Below, one piece after another: positions 20,918 through 33,232 of a stretch of DNA of 64,000 nucleotides. The position numbers and the translations under genes were made by a program. Source of the stretch: Warburgia ugandensis (Eukaryota; Streptophyta; Magnoliopsida; Canellales; Canellaceae); NCBI GenBank assembly GCA_035236585.1, contig CP141127.1:68553495-68617494 (forward strand), written 5' to 3'. Position 1 is the stretch's first letter. The number at the start of each line of letters is the position of its first letter. A model generated the notes under the pieces. It was not told the DNA's origin. It made no database searches and saw nothing but the letters and a program-made list of their open reading frames with translations.

Positions 20918-23900
20918 TGTGACAACCCAAGTTTTTGTAACACATTTTTCAAAGGCAGGGCGCCCTTAGTAGTAAAAATTTATCACAAAATAAAGCAACA
21001 AAAACTCCTTTCTTTAAAACTTGTTTTGTAAAACTCAAGTTATCACTTCATACATAACATAAGTAGAATTTTGTATGAGATAAAATTCCATTGAAGGAAT
21101 ATACTTTTATTAAATTCCAAAATCTATTTAGTGGTTCAAACTACAACTCGAGTATTAGTACAATACTTGTCCAAATTACATAATCCAAATTTCATAGCTC
21201 ACCATACAATAAAAAGTCTCAATACAATACAATGCTCTCAAATAAAAATACATGTCTTCAAGGGATATATCCTGATTGAATATTCTTTTGAGTTTTCTTA
21301 AGTCTTGAGCTCCTAATTCTCCTTCTTTGTATCTGAGATATTGTAAACATTCAAACATTTATAATATTTCAGTAAGCTATGCTTGGTAGGGGATTTCAAG
21401 AAGCATAATAATTTGACAGCATAATCCTAATACTTCGTAATCCCATTATTCACACTCATGGATCAATCTTATTACTTTGTCATATATGTACATCCTTACA
21501 CATACATACTGTATATATCGTATATATATATACGGTCAAAACTGTGAAAAATAGTTAATATCTTAAACATCAATAGTCACACTCAGACACATTGAGTTGA
21601 TCAATCATCTAGACTCTGCTAAAAATACTCCCTCATTTGGGAAGTATCATCACACTCAACCATACTGAGTTGATAAAACATCCAGACTTTGCTGGGAAAA
21701 TACTCCCTTATTTGGGAGTATTAGCATCTCATTATTGCATGCATCATAATGCAAAATTCTCAAGGGACTACTATGATGCAGTCTGATTCGTACTAGCGTG
21801 CTCAGATAATTTCTTTCATACACCACGGATATCAAATGTGGAAAATCATCTATGTCAGGTCTATATGAGGAGACAAACTGTCACAGTAGTGGCCTTCCCA
21901 TAATTGCTCCACCCAACCTTTTGCCTCTCTTTGGGCATGGTATCATCATATATATCACATTTCAGAGAGCGGGTGACCAAACCCTCGTAACCCTCCTAGC
22001 ATAGCATCCCTAGGCATATGCCTATTTAAAACAAAAATCATAAGCCTCTATGCTTGTATATAAAGTATTCTTTTACTTATCAGGCGTCTTGTCTATTTAT
22101 ATAATTATCCTTATATTTTGGTATTCTTATATCAAGGATAGGATTTCACTTCAAACTTAGGGATCATCATTTACAACGAATGATACCCATGTTCATATAA
22201 GTTTAAGGATCACCATTCTATATGAATGATTCCCATGTATTTATTTTTATACCTATCAGACAATTTGTCTGTTTCTCTAGGGCTGGAATACTTCTAATTA
22301 CCTATTCACTTTGGGTTTTCCTCAATTCTAACTTAACCATTTCATATATGTTTTGGTTGGATCATAAGGGTTTCCAATGGGTTTAATACAAGTATTTACA
22401 TTATACTTGTCAACATTACCAGACATAAGATCATGTATAGAACATGTATTTCTCATGTAGATGCATTCAAAAATCCTCCTACCTTCAAGTAGTAATTCAT
22501 CTCTTCAGATCTTCCATGATCTTGACTGATTTATGTAATCTGTAAATCCATACATACTGTTAATATATATACAATCTGAATAATCTTATATATATATATA
22601 TTATCCTATCTATATTATTTATCTAATCATGTCCTTTGATATAAAGGATCTAGTTCTTATGTCCTATCATGATCTATCTTCCTCAGATAGTGTTTATCCT
22701 ATCGATCAATAGATCAAATGGTTAGAATGATCTTCTAATCTTTTAGATCTAAGTATTTTCTATTCTAAGTCTTTGTGTATTCCTTTCTTTGATCTTGATC
22801 TTTCATAGATTCTTTGATCAACAATTTATACTTGTTGATAAAGATCAAGGGCTTAGATCTTCTATCATCTAATTCTTCTTTGATCTAAGTTTAGTTGTTT
22901 GATCATCCCTAAGGAGGATGATCTTGGTTCTCTTCCTTGAATCATATTTGATTAACAAATCTTTTATTTGATCTAACTGACAAGCAATATATATATATAT
23001 AGTATTAAGAAGTATTTATTTCTTTTTATTGTTCTTGATTATTCAAGATCCCATGGATCTTGTTTGATCATCCTTATCTTACTTACAATTTTTATTAGGG
23101 TTAGATAATTTACTAACCTTTTATGCTCTTATTATTATTATTCAACCAGTTAATGTTTTATTGGTTGAGGATAACTTATTTCATCCAAAGTTTAGACTGC
23201 TACTCTTATTTCCAATTGGCTAAGGCTTACTAGCTGAATGGTTGAACACAAAGTGGTTACTTCAATCCTCATGTAAAGAGGCGTTTAGACCTCACAAACG
23301 TCAATAGAAGATGGGGGAAAAGCGAGGTCCTATTAGAAAACCCCCTTAAAATCCAATGGAATCATGCTAAAATCTTCATTTCAAAATATCATGACCCTAA
23401 GATAATTAAATTACCAACCTATTATAACAATCTAATAACATATAGAACATAGCATGCTAAAATTTAAGAATTACACTATCTTGATTTATAACATAAATTA
23501 CATTTACAATAATATTATCAAATAAAAGATAAAGAAACTAATTAGATTAAGGTTATTAGAAACTTTTACTTATGATCCAACCATTAGATCTTAGATCTTT
23601 TCCTTTAGATCAAGGTTTTAATTACATTTAGGGTTTTTACTCTATTAAGATCCAAAGATCATATCCACTAGTTTTTGTTATATTTAATCCATGGTCTAAC
23701 CAGATTCCATCATAATATCATTCATTCAATCCATCCCAAGGATCTGATCATACTTGATCTCATTGATCAAGTGGGTCCCTTTGTATTTTAGGGTTTTTTA
23801 ACCATAAAGGGTAGATTCCTCATTTTATGTTAAATCTGTCAAAATAAATCATGGATATTACTTGATTTCAACATTATATCATCATTAAAATAGATCCCCA

Positions 23901-25516
23901 AGATCTGATCATCTAAGATCTTGGAAATTGGAAGCTTATTTCCTAAATACAGAAAGTTTCATGAAGAATTTTCTAAATGTTATGATTTCGGAGAAAATAG
24001 ATGTTATAAGCTTTTCATAGCTTCTTTCCGATCTCAATTTGGAGCTCAAATGACTCCACAATCGAGGGTCTAGATTTGATCTGCGCCCAACAAAATGGAT
24101 GACCTAGATTAATCGGCTGGAACAGTTGCCGCGCGCCCATCACCAAGATGCATGTGGTAACACAGTCCCCTGGGATCGGTGCTATCGCATGGTCATTTCA
24201 TCGGGACAGCATTGCATGTGCAGATGCTCTCGCAGGGCACGTTTCCGTGCAGCGTCCCGCAGTAGCGTCCTGGGATCCTGATCTAATTTGGAAGATTGGA
24301 TAGTTTGTTTTGGACTGTCCAATCAATTCCTCTCAATCAAAGGCTTAAAACTCTATAAAACTTCTACCCTAGGGGTTTTGGACCTTTCTAGATCGATTGG
24401 ATAGCTCAGATTTTCCATTTGAGCCCTCAATCATCCAGTAATTAAGGTTTCTTATCCTTACTTAATTTTTATTATTTTTAACCTAAAACTAATTTCAGAA
24501 AAATAAATTTTACATAAACTAACAAGAAATAAGTATAAGAAGTATTTCCACTAGCCGAATTGGATAAAATTGTAGATTTGCATCCCAATTTTAAATAAAT
24601 ACCCCTTTGATGATAAGATAGCCCGTTAACTACTTGTTGTGTGATTTCCTATTGATTGCACCATTTCATCTTGAAATTGATTTGGGGGTTTTGTAGATAA
24701 GGTAGTCTAGGATCGTACAGATGGTGATATTTGTGAGATTTGATTTGGAATAGAGTGCCTAATTGAATTTAGGTCTCTTGTTCCAATCTAGAGAGAGGAG
24801 AGAGGAAGTCCAAGAAGCGAGATTTTTGGGAGTTTTGGAATTTTGAGAAGGAATCTAGATCTGGTTTTTTAGGGTAAGTAAGATAATTTCATGGGAATTT
24901 TAATGAACATTTTTGGAGGATTTTTGGATGTGTATTTATAGATGTTTTTGAAATTTTCACAATTACATGCAATAATTATGTTTCAATTCTTTTGAATATT
25001 AAATTAACATTGGATCCTCCACTACCACCTCTTTCTCCACTATAAGCTGGTAGTGGTTTGACCACTCATTACATGTTTTCTAGCTGTTGGATTAACTTAT
25101 GGGCCCCTTGTGGCCCCATGGAGTGTGAAAGGACCATTTTGCCCTTTTGTGGAGAAAAATTCATTTTTTTCTCCCAAACTCGAAATTGAATGTACTTAGT
25201 GGCGTTGGAATCATATTTCCAAGTACATTCTAAATATTGAAGTCTTAGATACGGTTATGGGTAAAATTACCATCTTACCCTTTTATTCATAAAAATGGAG
25301 AAAATTAGGTATTCTTTTTATTTTAATTCGGAATTGAACGTACTTAGTGTCATTTTGATCAGTTTTTCCAATACATTCATAATTTATAAGTTTTAACCAT
25401 ATTTTAATTTCTATAAAAAGATAATTTCCAGTAACCTAATATTCTAGCCTAGAATTTCTGAAAATTCAAACTAAATTGATTTTCTCAATCAATTTACAAA
25501 AATTGGGGTTATTACA
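20918..25516 (-). repeat. 3' LTR of element C
   Basis: 4.6 kb, ends TGTAATAACCCC (minus-strand start at 25,516) and GGTTGTCACA. It is about 550 bp shorter than the 5' LTR; the third copy at 59,766 resembles the longer form. It contains a TATA box (24,933-24,941) and a GC-rich core at about 24,060-24,290. Confidence 0.9.
24933..24941 (-). promoter_or_regulatory. TATA box in 3' LTR of element C
   Basis: CTATAAATA on the minus strand, at the same place in all three C-family LTRs (also 32,316-32,324 and 60,331-60,339), about 570 bp from the LTR start. Confidence 0.6.
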
Positions 25517-25530
25517 ATCTCCCCCCCTTA
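25517..25530 (-). other. Polypurine tract of element C
   Basis: Minus strand TAAGGGGGGGAGAT immediately before the 3' LTR start: the plus-strand priming site of LTR retrotransposons. The G-run with a following GAG is typical of Tekay/Del elements. Confidence 0.85.
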
Positions 25531-27720
25531 TAATAATTTCGTCCTTGAAATACGCATTTCAACTTATTTATGAGTTTTCATTAACTCATTCATAAGTTTG
25601 CTCGTTGCCTTGAACTTAAGGAAACCTCCATTTCCTTTCATTCATAGTTCATATTACCTTCTCCTTAAATGTAAAATCACATTTTTATGTCATAAACACA
25701 CATCTTACTAATAATGTTAATGCATTAATCACTTAAGATGACCCTTACTAGACTTTCCAAAAGGATTAATAACTCTTAATTGAGTTATCCTTTTGTTTCA
25801 AAATCTCCTATTTCACTTGACTAGTATACTAAATTTCTACTCCTCATTTTCACCAATCTTTCAATACTTCATACTTTTCTATTCTAACTTCTATTGCTCA
25901 TCCTCATTTATTTACAACATATATAGTTTTGGCATATCTTCCCTAACATGTATAGTCCTTAGACTATCTACCAAAATAACATATTGCTTTGATTTTACAA
26001 TTTCAACTATTATTCTTTATAACAATCTTCCAATATTTGGTAGTAATTTATCACTTCTTAGTTCATGTACTCAATGATAAGATTATACTAAAAGAATGAC
26101 CTTATAGTATGCTATACAATCAATAATAGATAAATTTCTCTAACCATCATAGTCATTTTGTATTTTAGTATCATCTTCAATCTTTGCTGGGTCAACTTCC
26201 ATATCATTCTTCAAATTTATATGACCCTAACTTTGCTTTCTTAAATCAACATGCACAATAACCATATAATTGACAAGTTTTGTAAGTGTCTTAACATATT
26301 ATCCAAATGGTCATGATTTTCTCTTAATAATTTCATATGTCATCACCACTTATCCAATAACTCTCATTCTCATCAAACTTATAACTCAAAATTTGTTTTG
26401 ATATATCACTATTATTTTCATTTCTAGCTCCCCATTGATGATAATAGGTTGGGAATATCTCATCCATGTGGAGTAAACGGTACTTAATATCATTTATGCA
26501 TAATCTCATTGATCCTTCATTCTTGTTTTTCTAAGGAAACTTGTTGCTCTCCAATGTAAACTTATATAATCACTCCTTTGTCTACTAATCCTTAAAATGT
26601 GTTCTTTCCACTTATTCAAATCAGTTGATGTCATTTTTCTTAAATATTATAGATATTTCCTCATTCAATCTTATGTTAGATTAAAAATCTCCAAAGTATC
26701 TTGAAATTCCTATCCACATATTTCTCCAAAATCTGGATTCATACCTCATTCATAATCATCTCACTTGTCCAAAATTTATATTTAAGTTTAGTTGCCTATA
26801 TTTGTTTACATGCCTTCATTTCTCTTCCTCATTTCACCATTCTTTCAAAATGTATTTTTCCTCATTATATTCCATAATTCTTTCAATATCACTAAATCTA
26901 TCATATAAATAGAATCCATATCTCTAAATTCATCATATGAATATCCCTATTCATTTATAGGTCTTCACTTTCCATTCTATCGTCAATGCAAATTATAGTC
27001 CATAATTATTTCCATATTTCAATTCTATCATATAGTTGAATCAATATTCCTCTAAATTTTATCTCCTTGTTTATCTTTATTAAAACTCTTCTCATTCACC
27101 AATTGTCATAATACTATATATATGTAGCAATTGTAACTCTTACATTTGCATTTATTATTTATTATTATTGATTTCAAAATTTGTAATAATTCTAAGGTTT
27201 TATCTTTAATATCTATTTCTCCTTTCCTATAAAGGTTGGATTTTATCCTTGTTCATTCTTTCCATCATATTTTTCCAATTTATCATCTCTTTCTATTAAT
27301 TTCCATAATTTCACCTAATAATAGTTATATATACACTAGAATTAATGTATTTTATTTCTACAAGTATCTTTACTTAAAATTTCAGGTTAAACCTGAATAT
27401 TACACTTCCTCTATTGCAATATTTTCCTTACTTATTTCTATACTTCCTATTCCCTATATTGATATCATTAACTTACTAAGTAGTACTCCTAGTAATTTCA
27501 CTAAGTACTATCTACTTATACTCCACTAGTACTTCATGAGTTAATCACATTAACTCATTCTCAGCTAATGAGTTAATCACATAACTCTTCATATACTCAT
27601 TCTCAGCTAATGAGTTAATCACATAACTCATTCTCATCAAATACAATCTTATTTCTCATCCTCTAATTGGATTGTCATCTTCATATTGGATATAAGGGTA
27701 CTGCATTGTGAGTGGATGAA
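25531..27720 (-). mobile_element. Interior of element C, largely without recognisable coding
   Basis: AT-rich on both strands. On the minus strand, short stretches near 26,300-26,520 still look like reverse transcriptase (for example NEGSMRLCI). No continuous gag or pol is present. Near the primer-site end a 33-bp-type motif (ctcagctaatgagttaatcac) is repeated about three times at 27,536-27,636. The plus-strand open frames at 25,793-26,077 and 27,236-27,529 are low-complexity F/Y/I/S-rich readings of AT-rich DNA and are not called genes. Confidence 0.6.
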
Positions 27721-27722
27721 TG

Positions 27723-27734
27723 GCTCTGATACCA
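27723..27734 (-). other. Primer-binding site of element C (tRNA initiator Met)
   Basis: TGGTATCAGAGC on the minus strand, two bases after the 5' LTR end. This is the perfect complement of the initiator-methionine tRNA 3' end, the commonest plant LTR primer site. Confidence 0.92.
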
Positions 27735-29965
27735 ACTGTTATAACCCAGGTTTTTGTAACACATTTTTCATAGGCAGGGCGCCCTTAGTAGTAAATTTTT
27801 TTCACAAAACAAGGAAGTGGAAATTCTTTTCTTTAAAACTTGTTTTGTAAAACCTAAGTCATCACTTCATACATAACATAAGCAGAATTTTGTACAAGAT
27901 AAAATTCCATTGAAGGAATATACTTTTATTAAATTCTAGAATCCATTTAGTTGTTCACAGTACAACCTAGGTATAAGTACAATACTTGCCCAAATTACAT
28001 AATCCAAATTTCAAAGCTCACCATATAATAAAAACTATCAAAACAATACAATGCTCTCAAATAAAAATACAAGTCTTCAAGGGATATACCTTAATTAATT
28101 ATTCTTCGAAGTCTTCTTAATTCTTGAGCTCCTAATTCTCCTTCCTGTATCTGAGATATTGTAAACATTCAAACATTTACAATATCTCAGCAAGCTATGC
28201 TTGGTAGGGGATTTCAAAAAGCATAATAATTTGACAGTATAATCCTAATACTTCATAATCCCATTATTCATACTCATGGATCAATCTCATTACTTTGTCA
28301 TATATGTACATCCTTACACATACATACTGCATATGTTGTATATATATATACGGTCAAAACCATGAAAAATAGTTAATATCTTAAATATTAATAGTCACAC
28401 TCAGACACACTTAGTTGATCAATCATCCAAACTCTGCTAGAAATACTCCCTCATTTGGGCAGTATCATCACACTCAGCCATACTAAGTTGATACAACATG
28501 CAGGCTTTGCTGGAAAAATACTCTCTTATTTGGGCAATATCAGCATCTCATTATGCCATGCATCATAATGAAAAATACTCAAAGGACTACTATGCTACAG
28601 TCTATTCCATACCAGCGTGCTCTGATAACTGCTTTCATACACCAAGGATACCAAATGTGAAAAATCATCTATGTCATGTCTATATGGGGAGACAGACCGT
28701 CACAGTGGTGGCCTTCCCATAATTGCCCCACCCGTCATTTCGCCTCTCTTTGGGCACTGTATCTTCATATATATCACATTTCGAAGAGCGGGTGGCCAAA
28801 CCCTCGTAACCCTCCCAGCATAGCATCCCTAGGCATATGCCTATTTAAAACAAAAACTAGAAGCCTTCATGCTTGTATATAAAGTATTCTTTTACTTATC
28901 AGACATCTTGTCTATTTATATCATTATCTGCATATTTTGGTATTCATATATCGAGGATAGGATTTCACTTCAAACTTAGGGATCATCATTTACAACGAAT
29001 GATACCCATGTTTAGATAAGTTTATGGATCACCATTCTATATGAATGATTCCCATGTATTGATATTTATACCTATCAGACAATTTGTCTATTTATCTAAG
29101 GCTACTTTTAGGTCCCTATTCACTTAGGGTCTTCCTCAATTCTAACTTAACCATTTCATATGTGTTTTGGTTGGATCGTAAGGGTTTTCAATGGGTTTAA
29201 CACAAGTATCTACATTATACTTGTCAACATTTCCAGACATAAGATCATGTATATAAGATGCATTTCTCATGTAGATGCATTCATAAAATCCTCCTACCTT
29301 TAAGTAGTGATCCATCTCTTCATATCTTCCATGATCCTGACTGATGTATGTAATCTGTAAATCCATATATACTATCAATATATATACAATCTGAATAATC
29401 CTATATTTTTTCTATCTTATCTATATTCTTTGTCTAATCTTGTCCTTTGATATAAATGATCTAGATCTTGTGTCCTATCATGATCTATCTTCCTCAAATA
29501 GTGTTTATCATACTGATCAATAGATCTGATGGTTAGAATGATCTTCTAATCTTTCAGATCTAAGTATTTTCTATTCTAAGTATTTGTGTATTCCTTTCTT
29601 TGATCTTGAACATTCATTGATTCTTTGATCAACAATTTATACTTATTGATAATGATCAAGGGCTTAGATATTCTATTATCTAATTCTTCTTTGATCTAAG
29701 TTTAGTTGTTTGATCATCCCTAAGGAGGATGATCTTGGTTCTCTTCCTTGAATCATATTTGATCAAGGGTTCAGATCTTCTATTTGATTTAAGATCTTCT
29801 ATTCTATTTGATCTAAATTGCAAGCAATATATATATATATATCATTAAGAAGTATTTATTTCTTTTTATTGTTCTTGATCATTCAAGATCCCATAGATCT
29901 TGTTTGATCATCCTTATCATACTTATAATTTTTATTAAGGTTAGATAATTTACTAACCTTTTATG

Positions 29966-30009
29966 TTCTTCTTCTTCTTCTTCTTCTTCTTCTTATTATT
30001 ATTATTATT
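29966..30009. repeat. TTC then ATT trinucleotide microsatellite
   Basis: About ten TTC units run into five ATT units. The equivalent places in the other two C-family LTRs (about 23,130 and 62,640) carry only the short ATT part, so the TTC run expanded in this copy. Confidence 0.85.
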
Positions 30010-32315
30010 CAACCAGTTAATGTTTTACTAGTTGAGGATAACTTATTTCATCCTAAGTCTAGACTGCTCCTCTTATTTCCAATTGGCTAAGGCCTACTAG
30101 CTAAATGGTTGAACACAAAGTGGTTACTTCAATTCTCATGTACAGAGGTGTTTAAACGTCACAAATGTCAACGGAAGGTATGGGAAGAGCGAGGCTCTAT
30201 TAGAAAGCCCCCTTAACCACCATGTTCAACATTCACTAATGTGACCTCACCTCAACCTTTCATAAGGTTCCTATGAGCATGTTAACCCTAAGTACTCTTT
30301 CTAATTGATTTTAATTAAGTGCATGAACATTTAAAATGTTATTCATGGGGTTTATTGTTCTCTTAGTTTGGGCCAAGGATTTGATAATCCTTATATTGTC
30401 TTACTAACTATAGCCTTTGCTAATATTAAGTCAAAGTCATTCACTTATCTTAATTGTCCATGAATATCTATATTCCATTAGTTTACATTTTTGGTGATTT
30501 ATGCTCATTATATCTCAACAACTACTTAACATTTGAATCTACTAATAAAATTTGACAATAAATAAATCATAAACTTTAAAGCATAAATCCAATATAAATT
30601 TAACAACTATTTATACTAACACGATTCTTATGAATGTAACTTAACCTTATGAAATAAAACTATTCTTGAACTAGCATGATCTTATGTTATGAAATACATG
30701 AAATTTTACTTTTAATCCAATGGAATCATGCTAAAATATTCAATTCAAAATATCATGACCCTAAGATAATTAAATTGCCAATCTATTATAACAATCTAAT
30801 AACATATAGAACATAGCATGCTAAAATTTAAGAATTACACTATCTTGATTTATAACATAAATCACATTTACAATACTATTATCAAATAAAAGATAATGAA
30901 ACTAATTAGATTAAGGTTATCATAAACTTTTATTTATGATCCAACTATTAGATCTTAGATCTTTTCCTTTAGATCAAGGGTTTTAATTACATTTAGGGTT
31001 TTTACTCTATTATGATCCAAAGATCATATCCACTTGTTTTGTTATATTTAATCCATGACCTAACTAGATTCCATCACAATATCATTCATTCAATCCATCC
31101 CAAGGATCTAATTATACTTGATCACATTGATCAAGTGGGTCCCTTTATATTTTTAGGGTTTTTCTACCATAAAGGGTAGATTCCTCATTTTATGTTAAAT
31201 CTATTAAAATAAATCATGGATATTACTTGATTTCAACATTATATCATCATTAAAATAGATCCCCACGATCTGATCATCTTAGATCTTGGAAATTGGAAGC
31301 TTATTTCCTAAATACAAAAAGTTTCGTGCAGAATTTTTTAAATGTTATAATTTCATAGAAAATAGACATTACAAGCTTTCCATAGCTTCTTTTTTATCTC
31401 AATTTGGAGTTCAGATGACTCCACAATTGATGACTGAAGTTCACAGTCCTTCCGAGGGTCCATATTTGATCTGAGCCTAGTGGAATGGACGGCCTAGATT
31501 AATTTGGCGAAACGGTCATCGCGCGCCCGTCACCAGGACGCATGTGGTAACGCACTCCTCTAGACCTGCGCTATAGTGCAATCATTTTGTCGGGATGGTG
31601 TTGCACGTGGAGGTGCTTTCATAGGGCATGTTTCCGTGAGGTGTCCTGGGATCCCGATCTAATTTGGAAGATCGGACAATCTGTTTTGGACCATCCAATC
31701 AATTCCTCTCAATCAAAGGCTCAAAACTCTATAAAATTTCTTAAAAATTCTACCCTAGGGCTTTTGGACCCTTCTAGATCAATTGGATAGCTCAGATTTT
31801 CCATTTGAGCCCTCAATCATCCAGAAATTAAGGTTTCTTTTCCTTAATTGATTTTTATTATTTTTAACCTAAAAATAATTTCAAAAAAATAAAATTTACA
31901 TACACTAACATGGAATAATTATAAGAAGTGTTTCCACCTACTTGATTAAAGAAACACGTAGATTTGGAGCCCAATTTTAAATAAATACCCCTTTGATGAT
32001 AAGATAGCCCGATAACTGCTCATTTTGCGCTACTCTATTGATTGCACTGTTGGATCTTGAAATTGATTTGGAGGTTTTTTAGATAAGGTAGTCTAGGATT
32101 GTATGGACGGTGGGATTTGTGAGATTTGATTTAGAATTGAGTGCCTAATTGAATTTAGGTCTCTTGTTCCAATCTAGAGAGAGGAGAGAGGAAGTGCAAG
32201 ACGGGAGATTTTTGGGAGTTTTGGAATTGGAAGGGAATCTAGATCTGTTTTTTTTATAAGGCAAGATAATTTTGTGGGAATTTTAGTGAACATTTTTGGA
32301 AGATTTTTGAATGTG

Positions 32316-32324
32316 TATTTATAG
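32316..32324 (-). promoter_or_regulatory. TATA box in 5' LTR of element C
   Basis: CTATAAATA on the minus strand; as the upstream LTR of the pair this would be the one driving the element's transcript. Confidence 0.6.
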
Positions 32325-32889
32325 ATGTTTTTGAAATTTTCATAATTACATGCAATAATTATGTTTCAATTCTTTTGAATATTAAATTAACATTGGATCC
32401 TCCACTACCACCTCCTTCTCCACAGTCAACTGGTAGTGGTTTGACCACTCATTATTGTTTTCTGCCTTTGGATTCACTTGTGGGCCCCATAGAGGTGCCA
32501 AAGGACCATTTTGCCCTATTATGGAGAAAAATTTGTTTTATTCTCCTGAACTCAAAATTGAGCGTACTTAGTGGCGTTAGAATTGTATTTCTGAGTACAT
32601 TCTAAATATTGAAGTCTTAGGTCATGGCTATGGGTAAAATTACCATTTTACCCTTTTATTCATAAAAATAGAGAAAATTAGGTATTTTTTCATTTTAACT
32701 CGAAAGTGAACATACTTAGTGTCATTTCGATCGATTTTTTGAGTACATTCATAATTTATAAGTTTTAAACCATGTTTTAATCTCTATAAAATAATAATTT
32801 GCAGTAACCTAATATTCCAGCCCAAATTTTTAAAAAATTCAAACTAAATTGATTTTCTCAATCAATTTACAAAAATTAGAATTATTACA

Positions 32890-32961
32890 CCATGTAACAA
32901 ATGTAATTAATATAAGACATTACATTGTTATCTATCTCTTGTCCCTTACTATTGAGGGATG
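32890..32961 (-). pseudogene. CACTA transposase-type gene, exon 1, upstream half
   Basis: After an AG acceptor (aacctaag) the minus strand reads SLNSKGQEIDNNVMSYINYI and C, up to the CCATG duplication (32,890-32,894) where element C begins. The N-x-x-GQ-x-I-x-x-N-x-x-x-x-x-x-Y/F pattern is what precedes the DDW block in plant Ptta/En/Spm proteins, so this half and 20,830-20,917 are one exon. No stop codon in the frame. Confidence 0.65.
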
Positions 32962-33059
32962 CTTAGGTTGGACTATTCTTTATATTGTTAATTTTCTTCA
33001 TATCCATTTCCTAAACAAGGCAATTTCATTTAAAGGAAATGCATCAAGAATTGGTTCTA

Positions 33060-33068
33060 CATTCAATA
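33060..33068. repeat. Target-site duplication of Au SINE, left
   Basis: CATTCAATA, repeated exactly at 33,224-33,232. Confidence 0.85.
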
Positions 33069-33223
33069 AATGGTAGCTTTGGTGCACGAAGTTCCCGCAT
33101 ATGCAAGCTTTAGAGAAGGGTGGATCACAAGGGTTAATAGTACATAACCTTACCTTGGACTTTGCAAGAGGTTGTTTCCACGCCTTGAACCTATGACCTC
33201 AAGGTCACACGATGACAACTCTG
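33069..33223 (-). mobile_element. Au SINE
   Basis: On the minus strand: a tRNA-derived head with GTGACCTTGAGGTCATAGG and a B-box GGTTCAAGGCG, then GGAAACAACCTCTTGCAAAG, GGTAAGGTTATGTACTATTA, and a 3' end with GGGAACTTCGTGCACCAAAG. These are the diagnostic blocks of the Au SINE family found widely in flowering plants. Length about 155 bp against about 180 usual, so the 5' end is slightly short. The flanking 9-bp CATTCAATA repeats fix both ends. It lies just upstream of CACTA exon 1, probably in an intron of that gene. Confidence 0.88.
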
Positions 33224-33232
33224 CATTCAATA

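Larger units (their letters stand above)
20918..32889 (-). mobile_element. Element C: Tekay/Del-like Ty3/gypsy element with giant LTRs
   Basis: Two direct LTRs (20,918-25,516 and 27,737-32,889), with TG...CA ends and CCATG duplications outside, flank a 2.2-kb interior. Reading on the minus strand, the 5' LTR ends at 27,737, the initiator-Met primer site follows at once, and a G-rich purine tract abuts the 3' LTR. The phrase tttcaaggacgaaatt just before the purine tract is the usual 3' end of Tekay/Del chromoviruses. The interior is broken, much shorter than in whole members of that lineage, and keeps only faint reverse-transcriptase-like traces (about 26,300-26,520). The LTRs differ at roughly one base in ten where I compared them, so the insertion is old, millions of years under usual plant rates. 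It is inserted in a CACTA exon. Confidence 0.9.
27737..32889 (-). repeat. 5' LTR of element C
   Basis: 5.15 kb with TG...CA ends. It contains a TATA box (32,316-32,324), a GC-rich core (about 31,440-31,660) and a TTC/ATT microsatellite at 29,966-30,009 that is much longer than in the other copies. Confidence 0.9.

Noticed and set aside
25793-26077. 94-residue hydrophobic frame as a membrane protein
   Set aside because: Low-complexity reading of AT-rich DNA, antisense inside a retrotransposon interior.
27236-27529. 97-residue hydrophobic frame as a membrane protein
   Set aside because: Same reason; F/Y/I/S-rich and antisense to element C.
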